Positions 36,013 to 45,084 of a stretch of DNA of 64,000 nt are shown here, piece after piece. Under the pieces are notes generated by a model. It searched no databases. It had not been told where the DNA came from and worked only from the letters and a program-made list of their open reading frames with translations. Made by a program: the position numbers and the translations under genes. The DNA is taken from positions 434,001 through 498,000 of the forward strand of contig NZ_JAAVUR010000001.1 in assembly GCF_018449545.1 (NCBI RefSeq), given 5' to 3'. The first letter of the stretch is position 1. The number at the start of each line of letters is the position of its first letter. The DNA comes from Granulicella sp. dw_53 (GTDB taxonomy: Bacteria; Acidobacteriota; Terriglobia; Terriglobales; Acidobacteriaceae).

Positions 36013-36079
36013 GGGGTTTAGCGATTTTCGGCCTAACCCTCAGTCTTCGAAAAACAGGGCGTATCACCCGCGAATGAAT

Positions 36080-36784
36080 CTAGCTCTGGACCGCTTCTAG
36101 ATCGTCATCGAGGTGATCCATGACTATGCGATAACACTCGCAGGAATACTTTTCAAGCCCTGGCCTGTCTCGGATGACGATCTTTCCTCGGCTGTATTGA
36201 ATGAGGCCTTCATTCTGAAGGTGCTCCGCAGCCAAGCTGACGGTCGAGCGGTTGCTACCCAACATGCCAGCGGGATACTCATGAGTGAGGGGGAGGATAG
36301 GGTTATCGGAACGGTCATCCCACAACAGCAGCCAGCGTGATAGGCGTTGAGAGACGGTGTGATGAGCGTTGCATCCGGCGGATTGGCAGGCTTGAATGAG
36401 TAGAGCCTGAATATATTGAAGAACCACGTCGTGAAAACGTCCGAAACGAGCGAATTCGGAGATGGCGGTATCAATGCGACAGGAAAAGCCATAGCCGCTC
36501 ATTCGCATGTACACCTTATGGATACTTCTGCGAGTTCCGATAAGAGCAGAAGCTCCCATGACTGACTCATAGCCGAAAAGACCCATCTCGACCTGAAAGC
36601 CATCGCCATATGTAGTTGTCATTGAGCCGATGCCTTTCTCGATAAAGATGAGTTGATCAATGGGCTCTCCGGGGTCCTCGATCTGATGGCCGGATGGCAG
36701 GCGCAAAGATCTAAGTTGAAGACGTTCAATTATTTCCGGGTCAAGGGAGCCGAGGATCTTGTTCTTAATGATGGTTATATTCAT
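36080..36784 (-). CDS. Crp/Fnr-family transcriptional regulator
   Basis: 234 residues from the ATG at 36784 (AGAGGTC upstream); a longer frame to 37009 is not needed. The N-terminal cyclic-nucleotide-binding-like barrel contains LRLPSGHQIEDPGEPIDQLI and GLFGYESVMGASALIGTRRS. The effector-binding Arg and Ser of true CAP are not evident, so the ligand is unknown. The C-terminal winged helix includes VSQRLSRWLLLWDDR and the recognition helix AGMLGSNRSTVSLAAEHLQNEGLI. No Fe-S cysteine cluster like Fnr. A direct and an inverted repeat just upstream suggest autoregulation. Its C-terminus resembles a relic at 28174. Confidence 0.85.
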   Translation of the reverse strand: MNITIIKNKILGSLDPEIIERLQLRSLRLPSGHQIEDPGEPIDQLIFIEKGIGSMTTTYGDGFQVEMGLFGYESVMGASALIGTRRSIHKVYMRMSGYGFSCRIDTAISEFARFGRFHDVVLQYIQALLIQACQSAGCNAHHTVSQRLSRWLLLWDDRSDNPILPLTHEYPAGMLGSNRSTVSLAAEHLQNEGLIQYSRGKIVIRDRPGLEKYSCECYRIVMDHLDDDLEAVQS

Positions 36785-36797
36785 ATTGACCTCTATT

Positions 36798-36839
36798 AAC
36801 AACGTGGCACTTATAACAATGTGGCACTTACGTGTGCCA
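36798..36839. promoter_or_regulatory. Tandem 17-bp direct repeat plus inverted repeat upstream of the Crp-like gene
   Basis: Two adjacent copies, AACAACGTGGCACTTAT (36798-36814) and AACAATGTGGCACTTAC (36815-36831), differ at two bases. The second overlaps a dyad TGGCAC-N6-GTGCCA (36822-36839), the size and symmetry expected for a Crp-type dimer site. The block is 14-55 bases from the start codon. Confidence 0.5.
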
Positions 36840-37591
36840 TACCACCTCTGGAGGAGGATGACCAGCAAAATTTTTACCAATCGCTTCAGACAAGTTTCAG
36901 CAATGCGACACTTACGAAACTCACGCTTGCTCCGAGTGAAGCCGACTTCCGCTTCACCCTGGGCTCCAGCGCACTTTACGCCTTTGGATATAAGCACCCT
37001 CTGCTGCACGCTCGTATGCCTCGCTCCTAACAGGGAAGGCTAAAGTAGAACGAGTCACGCTGCTCGGCACAAAGGCCCCGCTCAGGTTTGTGCAAACCCA
37101 AGACGGACTTGAGGCCTTGAGGCCACGTTGCCCGCAGAAGCAGACGCGGTAGCCGCGAACATGACGTATTGCCTGCGAATTGAAGGTTCAGTTCTTCTCG
37201 CCGACAGTAGATGAATTGATTACCCCGTGAGTGGTCGGTCCTAGTTCTGTAGATGCGCTTCTCGCCAGGCTCCTTCTGGCCAGAGGCTAAAATCTCTAGC
37301 GCAAAATCGCCCAAGTCACTCATAGAACTGTCCGTATGCAGTGCTACGGAAACAAAGGCTTCCCCGACCCGAAGACTACCGCCTCCGTTCCAGATTCTAG
37401 TTGCAAAGTGCCGTTGGGATCTATTTTCGCGGTTTTGCCAAAAAACGCGGTGGAAATGCCGGTCTGATGGAAAGCGTGGAAGCGAGGACGATGAAGCTGT
37501 CCTCGCTCCCCCTCTTCCCACAGCCCTTGGAAATCGCCAAAAGCGGCGATTCCCACATTACGCACCGCACGACGGCTACGGACTTATATAC

Positions 37592-37643
37592 TGGCATTTC
37601 TATTGGGCGTTGACCCCTGTCATTTCAATTGAGCAGCAACAGC
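37592..37643. mobile_element. Solitary ISNCY-type right end (relic)
   Basis: Two spaced motifs TGGCATTTCTATT (37592-37604) and TGTCATTTCAATT (37618-37630) are followed by GAGCAGCAAC. Read on the complement, the outer part GTTGCTGCTCAATTGAAATG closely parallels the left end of the IS at 26031 (GTAGCGGCTCAATAGAAATG). No transposase remains next to it. Confidence 0.6.
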
Positions 37644-37870
37644 AAAGTAGAAGGGTGCGGTTTCCGTCCGTCCATTCAGGTAAAACTGGTCCTCAATTGC
37701 AGGTAAAACTGCACCGGGTCTTCCTCCGTCTTGGCGTGGGCGGCAATCAACTATTGCTTTAGCCTTGGGTCCGTTCGCAGGGTCAAATGACTAGTGCCTA
37801 GTTTGCTCACGCAATGGCTGCATCTGGAGTAGCCACCCGCTCAGCCTTCCCGGCTTTCCGCACCAAAAGA

Positions 37871-37912
37871 AAAGGAGCAAGCAGGTGCAGTTCGTCCGTT
37901 CCTGCTTGCTCC
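37871..37912 (-). terminator. Rho-independent terminator of the amidase gene
   Basis: Twelve-base arms GGAGCAAGCAGG and CCTGCTTGCTCC enclose a 15-base loop. On the minus strand, reading away from the amidase stop at 37931, the stem is followed directly by TTTTCTTTTGG. Confidence 0.75.
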
Positions 37913-37930
37913 CTCTTGACGAGTTGCGTC

Positions 37931-39340
37931 TTAGATATTCGGGTGTAGGCCGCTTACGGGGCTTACCTGCTCCAGAAGCGACGCTACTTGGAGAATCGTG
38001 GCCTCGGCTTGCCAGTTGCCAACGATTTGTACGCCGATCGGCATTCCTTCCTTGCTCGTGCCGAACCGCATGGAAACGCCCGGCAGGCCAGTCACACTCA
38101 AAGGCGACGTCGCGGACATGATGCCCATGATGCCAACGGTCTGGCCGTTGATCTCCAACTCTTCCTGACCATGCTTGAAAGAGGAAGTCGGCACTACCGG
38201 AGTGAGCAATACGTCGTACTTCTTGAAGTACTCCGCATAGCCATCCCTCAGCCGCTCCGCTGCCTGCTCCGCATCGATGTACTCCTTCATCGGCGTATCG
38301 GGGAGCGACAACACATATCTTGCCATAGAGGAGAGCTCATCGTCCCTGCGACCGGCTGTAGCCTCCTGGACTGCAGGCTTCATCTCCAGGGCGTGCAGGC
38401 GGCTGAACACATCCAGCGCAAAGTCTCGCTCAAGCGCGGGGATGCGCACAGGCTCGACGGAGTGACCGAAGCCTTTAAGCGCGTCCGCGGCAGCTTCCAC
38501 GGTCGCTGCAACATCGCGGGCGATCGGTCCAAAGCCGGGCTCTACCAGCCAGCCCACCCGAAGCGGACGCTTGCTTGAACCAACAACTCCGGCATCAAAC
38601 GGGACCGCGCTGCCGGAGGCTCCATCGAATCCGTCAGCTCCAGCGAGCTGCGAAAAGGCCAGCGTCAGATCGCGAATGCTCCGGGCCATCGGGCCTACAT
38701 GCCAAAAACGACGCGGCACACGCGGCCAGATGCCTGTCATCGGGACGCGCCCGTGCGTCGCCTTCAGCGAGACAATGCCGGTATGGGCTGCCGGACCACG
38801 CAAGGAGATCGCGAGGTCGGTACCGAGGCCAAGCGGAGACATGCCCGCCGCGATCGCCGCCGACTCGCCCCCGCTTGAGCCACCGGGCGTAAGAGTCAGA
38901 TCCCAGGGGTTGTTCGAGCGGCCGCTAAGCAGATTGTCGCTTTCAACGCCATAGGAGAATTCAGGAAGGTTGGTCTTCGCAAGTAGAATGCCCCCTGCCT
39001 TCTTCATGCGTGCAACGCTGGTGGCATCGGTTTCGGGCACGCGTCCTTTGAAGATGAGCGAACCGCGTTGAGTCAGCACGTTCGCAGTGTCGATCGAATC
39101 TTTCACGGTGAATGGCACACCGTGCAAGGGTCCCAGTTTATCTCCCCTCAGTACAGCCGATTCTGCTGCCCTGGCGGACTCGAGTGCATCATTGGCAATC
39201 GTAACGACTGCGTTGACCTTGGGGTTGAGGGCCTCGATGCGATCGAGGTGTGCCTTCATCACTTCGACCGGAGAGACCTCGCGTGTGCGGATCAGTTCGG
39301 CCAGCTTCGTTGCGTCGGAATAGGTGAGTTCAGTACTCAT
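37931..39340 (-). CDS. Amidase (amidase-signature family)
   Basis: 469 residues. The Ser-cisSer-Lys catalytic set of the family is visible. The Lys is in VPFTVKDSIDTANVLTQRGS, the cis-Ser in the Gly/Ser-rich TPGGSSGGESAAIAAGMSPL, and the nucleophilic Ser in GLGTDLAISLRGPAAHTG. In most members that last stretch reads GTDxGGSxRxPA, so this is an Ala-Ile variant seen in a subgroup. It hydrolyses an amide of unknown nature in the cytoplasm; no signal peptide. AAGGT is the ribosome binding site. It is divergent from a TetR regulator with paired operator-like repeats between them, and ends at a good terminator. Confidence 0.88.
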   Translation of the reverse strand: MSTELTYSDATKLAELIRTREVSPVEVMKAHLDRIEALNPKVNAVVTIANDALESARAAESAVLRGDKLGPLHGVPFTVKDSIDTANVLTQRGSLIFKGRVPETDATSVARMKKAGGILLAKTNLPEFSYGVESDNLLSGRSNNPWDLTLTPGGSSGGESAAIAAGMSPLGLGTDLAISLRGPAAHTGIVSLKATHGRVPMTGIWPRVPRRFWHVGPMARSIRDLTLAFSQLAGADGFDGASGSAVPFDAGVVGSSKRPLRVGWLVEPGFGPIARDVAATVEAAADALKGFGHSVEPVRIPALERDFALDVFSRLHALEMKPAVQEATAGRRDDELSSMARYVLSLPDTPMKEYIDAEQAAERLRDGYAEYFKKYDVLLTPVVPTSSFKHGQEELEINGQTVGIMGIMSATSPLSVTGLPGVSMRFGTSKEGMPIGVQIVGNWQAEATILQVASLLEQVSPVSGLHPNI

Positions 39341-39354
39341 TGTTTTACCTTTCT

Positions 39355-39408
39355 ACCTGCCACTAGACAGGCAATATTGAGATTCAACCTGCCACATGGT
39401 AGATTCAA
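39355..39408. promoter_or_regulatory. Candidate TetR operators between amidase and regulator
   Basis: The 9-mer ACCTGCCAC occurs twice (39355-39363 and 39387-39395). Each lies in an imperfect dyad: TGCC-N8-GGCA (39358-39373) and CTGCC-ACAT-GGTAG (39389-39402). GATTCAA is also repeated (39381, 39402). The arrangement fits two regulator-dimer sites in a shared divergent promoter. Confidence 0.5.
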
Positions 39409-39450
39409 TAATGAAAGATTTTTTTGCTGCACAGCGATGGAAGGGTTGTT

Positions 39451-40014
39451 ATGAGCGCAAATACTCGCGAAGATATACTAGCCGCCGCAAGGCTTGTCGG
39501 CCAGGCTCACGGCTACGGAGGTTTGAACTTTCGTGATTTAGCACAAGAGGTGGGCATCAAAGCTGCGAGTATCCACTATCACTTCCCTAGCAAGGCGGAT
39601 CTGGCTGTGGCGGTAGCGAAGCGCTACTGGGAGGATTCGGCGGCTGATCTTGAATCCCTGACGAAGAACTCATCGGGGCCGCTGGAAGCCCTGCGCCACT
39701 ACCCTGAAACCTTTCGCGCATCATTGGAGAACGAGAATCGCATCTGCCTCTGTAGCTTTATGTCGGCGCAATTCGACGATCTGCCCGACTTGGTGAAAAC
39801 CGAAGTTCAAGCCTTTGCTGACGTCAATATTGCATGGCTTAAGAAGATGCTGGTTGCCGCTAAAGTTGTCAGCCACAGGGAAGCCGAGAAGCGAGCGCGT
39901 GCTATCTACTCTGGAATAGTGGGCGCTCAACTAGTGGCAAGGAGTCGGGCAGACATCACGCTTTACGATAACCTGATCGAAAGTTACCGCACAGCAGGAT
40001 TGCTTCCTGCCTAA
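39451..40014 (+). CDS. TetR/AcrR-family transcriptional regulator
   Basis: 187 residues from the ATG at 39451 (GGAAGGG upstream). The N-terminal TetR helix-turn-helix is clear: REDILAAARLVGQAHGYGGL, NFRDLAQEVGIKAASIHYHF and PSKADLAVAVAKRY. The C-terminal ligand domain (LEALRHYPETFRASLENENR, CLCSFMSAQFDDLPDLV) resembles the TetR_C group near YxaF/LmrA. It is divergent from the amidase and probably represses it and itself through the repeats between them; the inducer is unknown. Confidence 0.88.
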   Translation: MSANTREDILAAARLVGQAHGYGGLNFRDLAQEVGIKAASIHYHFPSKADLAVAVAKRYWEDSAADLESLTKNSSGPLEALRHYPETFRASLENENRICLCSFMSAQFDDLPDLVKTEVQAFADVNIAWLKKMLVAAKVVSHREAEKRARAIYSGIVGAQLVARSRADITLYDNLIESYRTAGLLPA

Positions 40015-40150
40015 GCGCCGATTCGTAATGTGAAACGGCATCATCCTCGGCAATCCTCTGTATAACGAACCGGCGACAATCCGTATTGGATTCCGCCGGC
40101 CGTCTTGGCGATACAACTACTTGCACTGATTGATAGTTAGCACAACTCTC

Positions 40151-40975
40151 TCAGCCTTTGAGGAACGCTAACAAATCGGCATTGATCGTCTCTGCGTGCG
40201 TAGTAGGCATGCCATGCGGGAAATCCTTGTAGGTCTTCAGGGTCCCGTTCTTCAACAGCTTGGCAGACAGCGGCCCAGCGGCAACATAAGGCACAATCTG
40301 ATCGTCTTCGCTATGCATCACCAACACAGGCACAGTGATCTTCCTGAGGTCTTCCGTAAAGTCAGTCTGGGAGAAGGCCACAATGCCGTCATAGTGCGCC
40401 TTGGCGCCACCCATCATTCCCTGCCGCCACCAATTCTGTATCACTGCCTCCGAGGACTTCGCACCCGGTCGGTTATAGCCGTAAAAAGGTCCGACTGGCA
40501 GGTCCCGATAGAACTGCGAACGGTTGGCAGCGAGTTGCGCCTGCAGATCGTCGAACACGGACTTGGGAAGACCAAGCGGATTGGCTGCGGTCTTCACCAT
40601 GAGCGGAGGCACAGCACTGATCAGCGCCGCTTTGGACACGCGGCTTTCGCCATGCCGCCCCAGATATCGCGCCACCTCACCGCCTCCGGTGGAATGGCCC
40701 ACATGGATGGCGTCCTTCAGGTCGAGATGTGTCGTAAGAGCGGCTAGGTCGTCCGCATAATGGTCCATATCGTGACCATCCCCAGTCTGGGTTGAACGGC
40801 CATGCCCGCGACGGTCATGCGCGATCACACGGTAACCATGGCGCAGAAAGAACAACATCTGCGTGTCCCAATCATCGGCCGACAATGGCCATCCATGACT
40901 GAATACAATGGGCTGACCTGAACCCCAGTCCTTGTAAAAGATCTCGATACCGTCCTTGGTTGTGATGGCGGGCAT
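40151..40975 (-). CDS. Alpha/beta hydrolase, non-haem chloroperoxidase-like
   Basis: 274 residues of the classical alpha/beta hydrolase fold. The oxyanion motif is [13 protein letters not shown], the nucleophile elbow [14 protein letters not shown] (Ser in G-H-S-T-G), the acid in [13 protein letters not shown] and the catalytic His in [31 protein letters not shown] and [11 protein letters not shown] are the usual fingerprints of the bacterial cofactor-free chloroperoxidase/esterase group. In vivo it is most likely an esterase or perhydrolase. No signal peptide. It stands alone, converging on the TetR gene with about 135 bases between. Confidence 0.9.
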   Translation of the reverse strand: MPAITTKDGIEIFYKDWGSGQPIVFSHGWPLSADDWDTQMLFFLRHGYRVIAHDRRGHGRSTQTGDGHDMDHYADDLAALTTHLDLKDAIHVGHSTGGGEVARYLGRHGESRVSKAALISAVPPLMVKTAANPLGLPKSVFDDLQAQLAANRSQFYRDLPVGPFYGYNRPGAKSSEAVIQNWWRQGMMGGAKAHYDGIVAFSQTDFTEDLRKITVPVLVMHSEDDQIVPYVAAGPLSAKLLKNGTLKTYKDFPHGMPTTHAETINADLLAFLKG

Positions 40976-41280
40976 GTGACTCCTTTTAAAATCGATGGCT
41001 AACGCAACTCATTAAATTAAACCACAGCCACATGACTAGAGAACGATGGCTATTGTCCATAGCAACCTCGGCAATCTAGCAAACCAGGGAGCTATGTTGC
41101 ATGCGAGAGCGCACGATCATCACGCCGAACCACCTTCATGCCCTGCTTCCTTTGAGCTCCGGAAATCAATGAGTTTTTTTGCTATTTCTTGGCCATCCTT
41201 ATTCCACGTTTTGTTCCCTTCCCTGTACGATCACACCTGCGACGGGTATGACTGCAGCCTTCACAGCGAGGAGAAATGCT
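40976..41280. other. Intergenic region, no supported gene
   Basis: About 300 bases between divergent genes. A frame beginning at 41046 overlaps the start of the TonB-like gene out of phase and has no family signal. Nothing else can be supported. Confidence 0.4.
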
Positions 41281-41808
41281 ATGACGCTTGGATTGCCTAT
41301 CTGGATTGGGAAGTCTTCGAGAAGTGCATTGATCGTACTGAGCATCTTCGGCCTCTGTGCCAATAGCAACCGCCTACTAGCCCAGAGCGACCAAGTGTCG
41401 AATTCTCTCCTCGCGACAGAGAACGAAGTCAACAACATCGCCACGCCGTCTGGCCGGACACTAGCCATCAGCTTCTTCTCAGACACGCATGGGGTGGACT
41501 TTGGTCCCTACGCCCAACAACTGATCCACACTCTTTCGGATTCATGGAATAGTTCAGCTATTCAAGGGCCTGGATCACCAATCAATAAAGATGGTTTCAC
41601 TGCCATTCGCATCAGCATCAACATGGATGGCACGCTGAACGCGATGCGCTTAGACGGCAGCAGTGGCAACGTGGCTCTAGAGCGCGCAGCATTGAACTCT
41701 CTAAAGCAAGTAAAGGCGTTGCCATCTCTCCCGAAATCATTTACCGGTCCCAACCTAGATCTGCGGGTTCGATATGGCGTGCGGGCGAAGGTCGCAAAGG
41801 ACTCATAG
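41281..41808 (+). CDS. TonB C-terminal-like exported protein
   Basis: 175 residues from the ATG at 41281 (GAGGAG at good distance). The N-terminal hydrophobic segment (SALIVLSIFGLCANSNRLLAQ) is a signal peptide ending at LLAQ. The C-terminal half, FTAIRISINMDGTLNAMRLD, then GNVALERAALNSLKQVKALP, and LDLRVRYGV, fits the TonB/TolA C-terminal fold: a beta strand with a DG turn, a helix with A-A-L-x-A-L, then two strands. There is no energy-transducing N-terminal anchor. Role unknown; such stand-alone TonB-like domains are common in Acidobacteria. Confidence 0.68.
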   Translation: MTLGLPIWIGKSSRSALIVLSIFGLCANSNRLLAQSDQVSNSLLATENEVNNIATPSGRTLAISFFSDTHGVDFGPYAQQLIHTLSDSWNSSAIQGPGSPINKDGFTAIRISINMDGTLNAMRLDGSSGNVALERAALNSLKQVKALPSLPKSFTGPNLDLRVRYGVRAKVAKDS

Positions 41809-42538
41809 AGTCGGATGCGAGAATGGCATAAGCCTTGGAGCATTTGCTGTCTGCCGAGATGATGCCGCAGCCTCCAATGCAGACGGCCTTAAGGAACTTC
41901 CACAGGGCTCGATGACGATTTAGCCTGCCATCCTGACGGCTGACCAGAGGCATCGGCTCGAAGTGATCGAGCAGGAACTGCTGGCCATGGGGCGATGGCG
42001 TATGTGGCTGAAAAGGCAGTAAGAACTGTCCCGCGCGGACAACACATCGGAAGCGGCCCGGGGGGCAGCCAGGCCGTCGTCCTTCGGGGCTATTGCTTCG
42101 GAAAGACAGGAGACCAACGATGGATGAGCCGTCAGATTGCAAGCTAAATCTTTTGGGTCTGCATAAATATACGGCTGTTTGTGCAGCTTCCACTCCTGGC
42201 CATGATGTACTCACATTCTGAAGAGGCTAAAAGAAGAACGAGATGAACACGGGGCACAGTGCGCTGTCATAGAGACAGGGCTGTTCCCGAGTGTGGAAAG
42301 GGTTGCTGAGATATCGAGCGCTAACAAACCGAGTGTCTTTTGCGTTTCATTGGTACTAGTCTCTCTGCAAGGTTCACCTCGCTTGGCAGTTTACCTGCGT
42401 TGCCAATTCGCAAGCAGGCGAAAGCGCCGGTCGAGTATACCCACATATAACATGCAACTTATCGTTGGTGCTCATGATCGCACTCTGGCTGCTATAACGT
42501 CGTAGTGCATAGATTTCGGGAATAGGTGACGACAGTTG
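41809..42538. other. About 730 bases without a supported gene
   Basis: The minus frame 41741-42214 is open but overlaps the TonB-like gene antisense and shows no recognisable motif. Plus-strand frames are broken by stops. Given the pseudogenes around it, decayed mobile DNA is possible, but I could not identify any family. Confidence 0.35.
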
Positions 42539-44895
42539 ATGAACGAGTGGCAGACAGAGCTTGTTAGTGCAGCCCGCACCTCTCAAATTCCCTTTGAATC
42601 TGTCGAACTCATTGTAAACGAGGCTCACGCGCGGGTAGCCATATCTATCCTCAACGCTTTTCGTAATGATGCAGCCGGTTGGGTTTTCGCGGAACCCCGA
42701 ACCCCTGACCGCCTTCTCCATGAAAATGCGAGACCAACTGATGTTCTTGTCCTGCATCCCCTTCTCGGCTGTTTTCTACTGGAGGTCAAAGGTTGGGTGA
42801 TCGGCGAGATCTCGCGTATCGAGGCTGGTACATTCTTTCGACGAGTAGCGGGCTACGAGGAGGCTCACAACCCTTGGAACCAAGCCAAGATGCCTCGGCA
42901 CAAATCCAAAAGGCTGCCCGTCGTGTTCTTCAGCGGAGAAATCTTCCCAAGAAGGATCTTCCCTACTTCGATTGGGTGGTCGCACTTCCTAATATCTCAA
43001 GAGCAGAGTGGCGACAGAAGAACTTTGAGGGCACAATAGCGGGTTCTGAGATTCTCCTCAAAGAGGATTTAGTGGATCCCGTTGCGCTACGGTCTCGCCT
43101 TGAGGTGTACATGAAAGCCAAGGCTGGGTACCGTCTTCCTTACTCCACGGAGCAGCTCAATCATGTTCGCGAGGCCCTGGGTAGCTCGAATTTAATCAGG
43201 GCGAGGCAGCGGCGCTCGGTTGATCCGCACACGGCCACGCTGGGCAGTGTTATCGACAAGTTTGAACTGAAGGATAAACGCTTATCAGCTGAACAAATCG
43301 AGCTGATCGAGGCCGAGTTCGATGGGCGCCCTCAACTGGTGCGCGGTGTTGCTGGGAGTGGCAAATCAGTGGTGCTTGTAAGGAATTTCGCCCAAATATT
43401 GGACCGCAGCATAAACAGCGTTCAGTTCACTCTTGATACAAAGAACCAGAACAAGCGCTTCGCAATCGTTTGTTTCAATCGATCATTGGTCCCTTTTCTC
43501 CGCAAGCACTTTGAAGATGCTTTTCGCTCTCTAACCTATCGAGACCCACCAGACTGCGTTGATATTTACAGCGTGAACAAGCTGCAATGGATGCTATCCA
43601 GATCGCAAGGAGGTCCGTTAGCGTACCAAAGATACGGCCATGAACCACCTGAGGGCGTTGCCGCCATGTTTGCTACGCATTACTCACAACAGCTAGATGT
43701 GCTTGCTCGCAGTGACAAGGAAGCATACGACAAGCTGCTTTATGACGCTATCTATGTTGATGAAGGGCAGGATCTGTTCGACGAGGAATACTTGTTTCTA
43801 ATGAGGCTACTCCGAACAGACGCTAGGACTGGGGTTAAGAACATTGTGATCTTTTACGATGATGCTCAGAATGTCTACGGGCGTCCTCGCCCCACATGGA
43901 GCAAACTCGGAATTCAGATCACCGGGCGCAGAACGTATGTGATGAAGACTTGCTTTAGAAACAGCAAGCCAATTATTGACTTCGCATTCAATCTGCTGCT
44001 GGGGGTTAAGGCTGAAACGAGGGTTCTAACAAAGATCTTCGCTGACGTCGCTTACCTTCGGGAAAATGGCTTGGTTGAGGAGCTGCCTGATCGCTGGCAG
44101 GCAAACTTCGCTGACCGCGTAGAAGGGTCCGCACCCACCGTCAGCTTGTTCTCAACACGAGAGGATGAAAAGGAATGGCTGATTCGGAGTGTCTCAGATC
44201 TAGTACAAATCCAGAATGTCAACCCGGACGACATTTTGATCCTCTTTTGCGATCCGTCGCCCTTTGAAGATCTTGACTATAAATTCAAGAAGGCGTGTCC
44301 AAGCATTTCCAGAGTCTTGAAGCCCTTTGGCCGTTCGGACAATCCAGCGAAGGACCAGTTCATCTTTGTCGAGAGCTGCCTTACCATGACTACGGTGGAG
44401 TCAGCCAAAGGTTACGATTCGCCCGTAGTCTTCGTAATTGGGGCCGACTTGTTTTCGACGGATGTGGCCGGACGAGCCCTATTCTACGTAGCATCAACAC
44501 GTTGCAAGATGAAGCTTTATGTGTCCGGTCTAAAGGAAAACGGAACCCTTGCTGAGGAGGCTGCTTCTGTCGCACAGCTGCTGAGTACTCCCCAACTAGC
44601 TCGTGTTGCGATATCGCCACCCTCGCCAGCTCTGACCCCTCCCAATGCGGCCGTACCGCTTGTCTCTAAGGTGAGCCGCTCAATTACAAACCTTGTGACT
44701 AAACGCCTTCACAGAGGAGATCGCGTTAGACATCCGGCGCTGGGCGAAGGGGTGCTAGTTTCGGATCCAAAGCTTAAGGTTGTGGCTTCAGAAAAGGCAA
44801 TTTGCCAAATGGTAGATGTTCAGTTCGGAGCCCTTGTCAAAAGAAATATACCCGCTGAATTAGAGGGGCTGGTATTCGCCTCTAAACAGAACTAA
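42539..44895 (+). pseudogene. NERD-domain SF1 helicase, interrupted by one frameshift
   Basis: The first frame (from ATG 42539) gives a NERD nuclease-like domain: RPTDVLVLHPLLGCFLLEVK with the catalytic E-x-K, up to NPWNQA. At about 42890 it goes out of frame. The next frame continues QDASAQIQKAARRVLQRR and carries a UvrD/Rep-type helicase: Walker A VRGVAGSGKSVVLVRNF, DEGQD box YVDEGQDLFDEEY, the Arg motif MKTCFRNSKPIIDF, TTVESAKGYDSPVVFVIGAD and FYVASTRCKMKLYV. A C-terminal Tudor-like end is GDRVRHPALGEGVLV. One lost base explains the break. NERD helicases are linked to DNA repair and antiphage functions. It may be a true pseudogene or a base-call error. Confidence 0.75.
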
Positions 44896-44902
44896 GGATG
44901 AC

Positions 44903-44926
44903 GAGATCGGCTTGCAAGCCGATCTC
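44903..44926. terminator. Perfect 24-bp palindrome after the helicase gene
   Basis: The half-site GAGATCGGCTTG is followed directly by its exact complement, giving a loop-free 24-bp dyad 8 bases after the helicase stop codon (stop 44893-44895). A short pyrimidine run (CTGCCCTTCTATT) follows on the plus strand. It is either a terminator or a DNA-binding site. Confidence 0.5.
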
Positions 44927-45084
44927 TGCCCTTCTATTAATGCATTCAGATAGACCAAATTGTCTCAGAGGCGTCTATGTTGTAACCTGATTAGCTATCA
45001 AAGAGATTTGACGACTACAGCGCTACAGTTCAACGTATTGTTCTTCGCGGTATCGAGCACCCAAGTTGTGAGCTTAAACGTGCT

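Larger units (their letters stand above)
36840..37930. other. About 1.1 kb without an intact gene
   Basis: Open frames run through both strands (for example minus 37027-37521 and plus 37253-37762) but overlap each other and show no family motif or start site. A decayed gene on the minus strand is possible, because one frame reads FGKTAKIDPNGTLQLESG and the next GEAFVSVALHTDSSMSDLG. I cannot name it. An IS right end lies at 37592 and the amidase terminator at 37871. Confidence 0.4.

Noticed and set aside
37027..37521. 164-codon minus-strand frame
   Set aside because: No start site or family; fragments in two frames hint at decay, but nothing can be named.
41741..42214. 157-codon minus-strand frame, considered as transposase relic
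   Set aside because: Tried against IS110-type and other transposase motifs by eye without a convincing match; overlaps the TonB-like gene antisense.
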